Below are positions 63,352 to 64,000 of a stretch of 64,000 bases of DNA, in pieces. The stretch comes from Rhizobium sp. BK376 (GTDB lineage: Bacteria > Pseudomonadota > Alphaproteobacteria > Rhizobiales > Rhizobiaceae). The notes under the pieces are model-generated. The model worked only from the letters and a program-made list of their open reading frames with translations, did not search any database and was not told the origin of the DNA. Position 1 is the first letter of the stretch. Each line of letters opens with the position of its first letter. The position numbers and the translations under genes were made by a program. Location of the stretch: contig NZ_SLZG01000002.1 in NCBI RefSeq assembly GCF_004341625.1, positions 558,001 through 622,000 of the forward strand, read 5' to 3'.

Positions 63352-63537
63352 TCAGGCCGCGTTCGCCTCGTTGCGGATGCGGGCCTTGATGTTGTCGACC
63401 ATGTTTTCGCGAATAATGGTTTCGCCATGGGCGGTTCTCATGTGTTCCACGGCACGTCTGACGACTTCAGCATCGTTGTCGGCGCGGGTGTGCCAGTCGC
63501 ATCCGGGAACGAGAGTGCCACATTCGAACAGTCGCAT
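63352..63537 (-). CDS. DUF1059 family small protein
   Basis: A 61-residue protein with the DUF1059 pattern: a first Cys in FECGTLVPGCDW, then DNDAEVVRRAVEHMRTAHG. Two Cys and the His pair hint at metal binding. AAGGAG precedes the ATG. It converges with the CCA gene, 2 nt from its stop. Function unknown. Confidence 0.8.
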   Translation of the reverse strand: MRLFECGTLVPGCDWHTRADNDAEVVRRAVEHMRTAHGETIIRENMVDNIKARIRNEANAA

Positions 63538-63570
63538 AGCTGTCTCCTTACGTTTGATTTAGGCATGCAA

Positions 63571-63607
63571 AGGCCTCGTGCATATCGATCTCATATGCAC
63601 GAGGTCT
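63571..63607. repeat. 15-bp inverted repeat upstream of the DUF1059 gene
   Basis: AGGCCTCGTGCATAT (63571-63585) and ATATGCACGAGGTCT (63593-63607) form a 15-bp stem with one G-T pair and a 7-nt loop. No T-run on either side, so an operator or an RNA structure is more likely than a terminator. It starts 34 nt before the DUF1059 start. Confidence 0.55.
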
Positions 63608-63689
63608 GACGGTGAAACGCAGGGCGTCGAGAAAAGTTCAGCGCCTGATCTGCCTCCTCCGGCAACCAGGCGTCTAACATCTCATATCG

Positions 63690-63968
63690 TTATTCGGGCA
63701 TCGCCCAGGCTCGGAAGCAATCCGACGTTTCGTAGGTCGGCATTGGCATCGGCTTCTTGCTTTGATTGGCGGCTATCCGCAGCACTTCAGCTCGGGATTT
63801 TCCGGCGAGCTGCATTTTCACCTGCTCGATGAAGCAGGAGAGCGGCAGATCGGAACCGCTCTTTTCCTTCAGATCTTCGGCAAGACGTTTTAGGAATTCC
63901 GGCGTCTCAATTGTTCGCGAAACGTCATCAGTATCCGCGCTGTCGGCTGCACTACTTTCCTTAGACAT
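63690..63968 (-). CDS. Small protein of unknown function
   Basis: A 92-residue protein that I do not recognise. The N-terminus is acidic and Ser/Asp-rich, followed by a helical, charged core (PEFLKRLAEDLKEKSG, CFIEQVKMQLAGKSRAEVLRIAA) and a Pro/Met-rich end (KKPMPMPTYETSDCFRAWAM). A GGAGGAG site ahead of the ATG supports it as a real gene. No signal peptide or membrane segment. Confidence 0.65.
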   Translation of the reverse strand: MSKESSAADSADTDDVSRTIETPEFLKRLAEDLKEKSGSDLPLSCFIEQVKMQLAGKSRAEVLRIAANQSKKPMPMPTYETSDCFRAWAMPE

Positions 63969-64000
63969 AACAATCTCCTCCAGACTGTAACGTGCTAATG

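Noticed and set aside
1..64000. tRNA or rRNA genes, CRISPR arrays, insertion sequences, prophage genes
   Set aside because: Reading all gaps on both strands showed no cloverleaf with GTTCGA-type T arm, no spaced direct repeats, no transposase or integrase and no phage structural genes.

Overview
The window looks like a chromosomal segment of an alpha-proteobacterium of the Rhizobiaceae (Rhizobium/Sinorhizobium/Agrobacterium relatives); I cannot fix the genus. The pointers are a fused trpE(G) gene behind a 14-codon Trp leader peptide, a rhizobial capsule block whose order matches rkpA-G-H-I-J, a RIME-like intergenic palindrome, high GC, and class II leuA and queF genes of the expected type. 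I saw no tRNA, rRNA, CRISPR array or insertion sequence.

Left part (1-11.1 kb): the tail of an ABC-F ATPase, the trpL leader/attenuator and trpE(G), a DUF2199 protein, a GNAT enzyme, a divergent LysR/tautomerase pair, a GNAT-MarR pair, a cation efflux gene followed by queF, a DUF2076 protein with an Asn/Asp-rich tail, another GNAT-like protein and a ClpP paralogue.

Centre (11.4-40.2 kb): a capsular (K-antigen type) polysaccharide island. rkpA encodes a 2492-residue polyketide/fatty-acid synthase, rkpG an alpha-oxoamine synthase and rkpH a short-chain reductase. Together they look like a lipid-building line resembling the start of sphingoid-base synthesis. rkpI is a membrane sulfatase-fold protein and rkpJ a KpsS-like protein. 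A convergent minus-strand block (24.2-33.7 kb) carries a KpsC-like protein, a secreted protein of unknown function, a 745-residue KpsS-like multidomain protein, a KpsE-like inner-membrane protein, a Wza/KpsD-like lipoprotein and two paralogous pyruvyl transferases. A divergent plus-strand block (33.9-40.2 kb) carries two glycosyltransferases, a badly degenerate KpsT-like ATPase, a second KpsC-like protein, an unknown protein and a methyltransferase. No KpsM permease is encoded in the window, and the KpsT-like protein has lost most catalytic motifs, so the export ABC transporter is probably elsewhere.

Right part (40.2-64 kb): an NAD-dependent reductase divergent from an AraC regulator, two esterases, a BenE-type transporter, leuA behind a newly noticed Leu-rich leader peptide, an ECF sigma/anti-sigma pair, a TPR protein, a phosphoesterase, Nudix and GNAT enzymes, a glutathionyl-hydroquinone reductase-like protein, a MoxR/DUF58/BatA-like cluster, and a DUF1285-Nudix-CCA tRNA nucleotidyltransferase operon. 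Two small proteins close the window.

Regulation: the trp and leu leaders share one geometry. A promoter -10 box ends 7 nt before the leader ATG, so both leader peptides are predicted to be made from leaderless transcripts.
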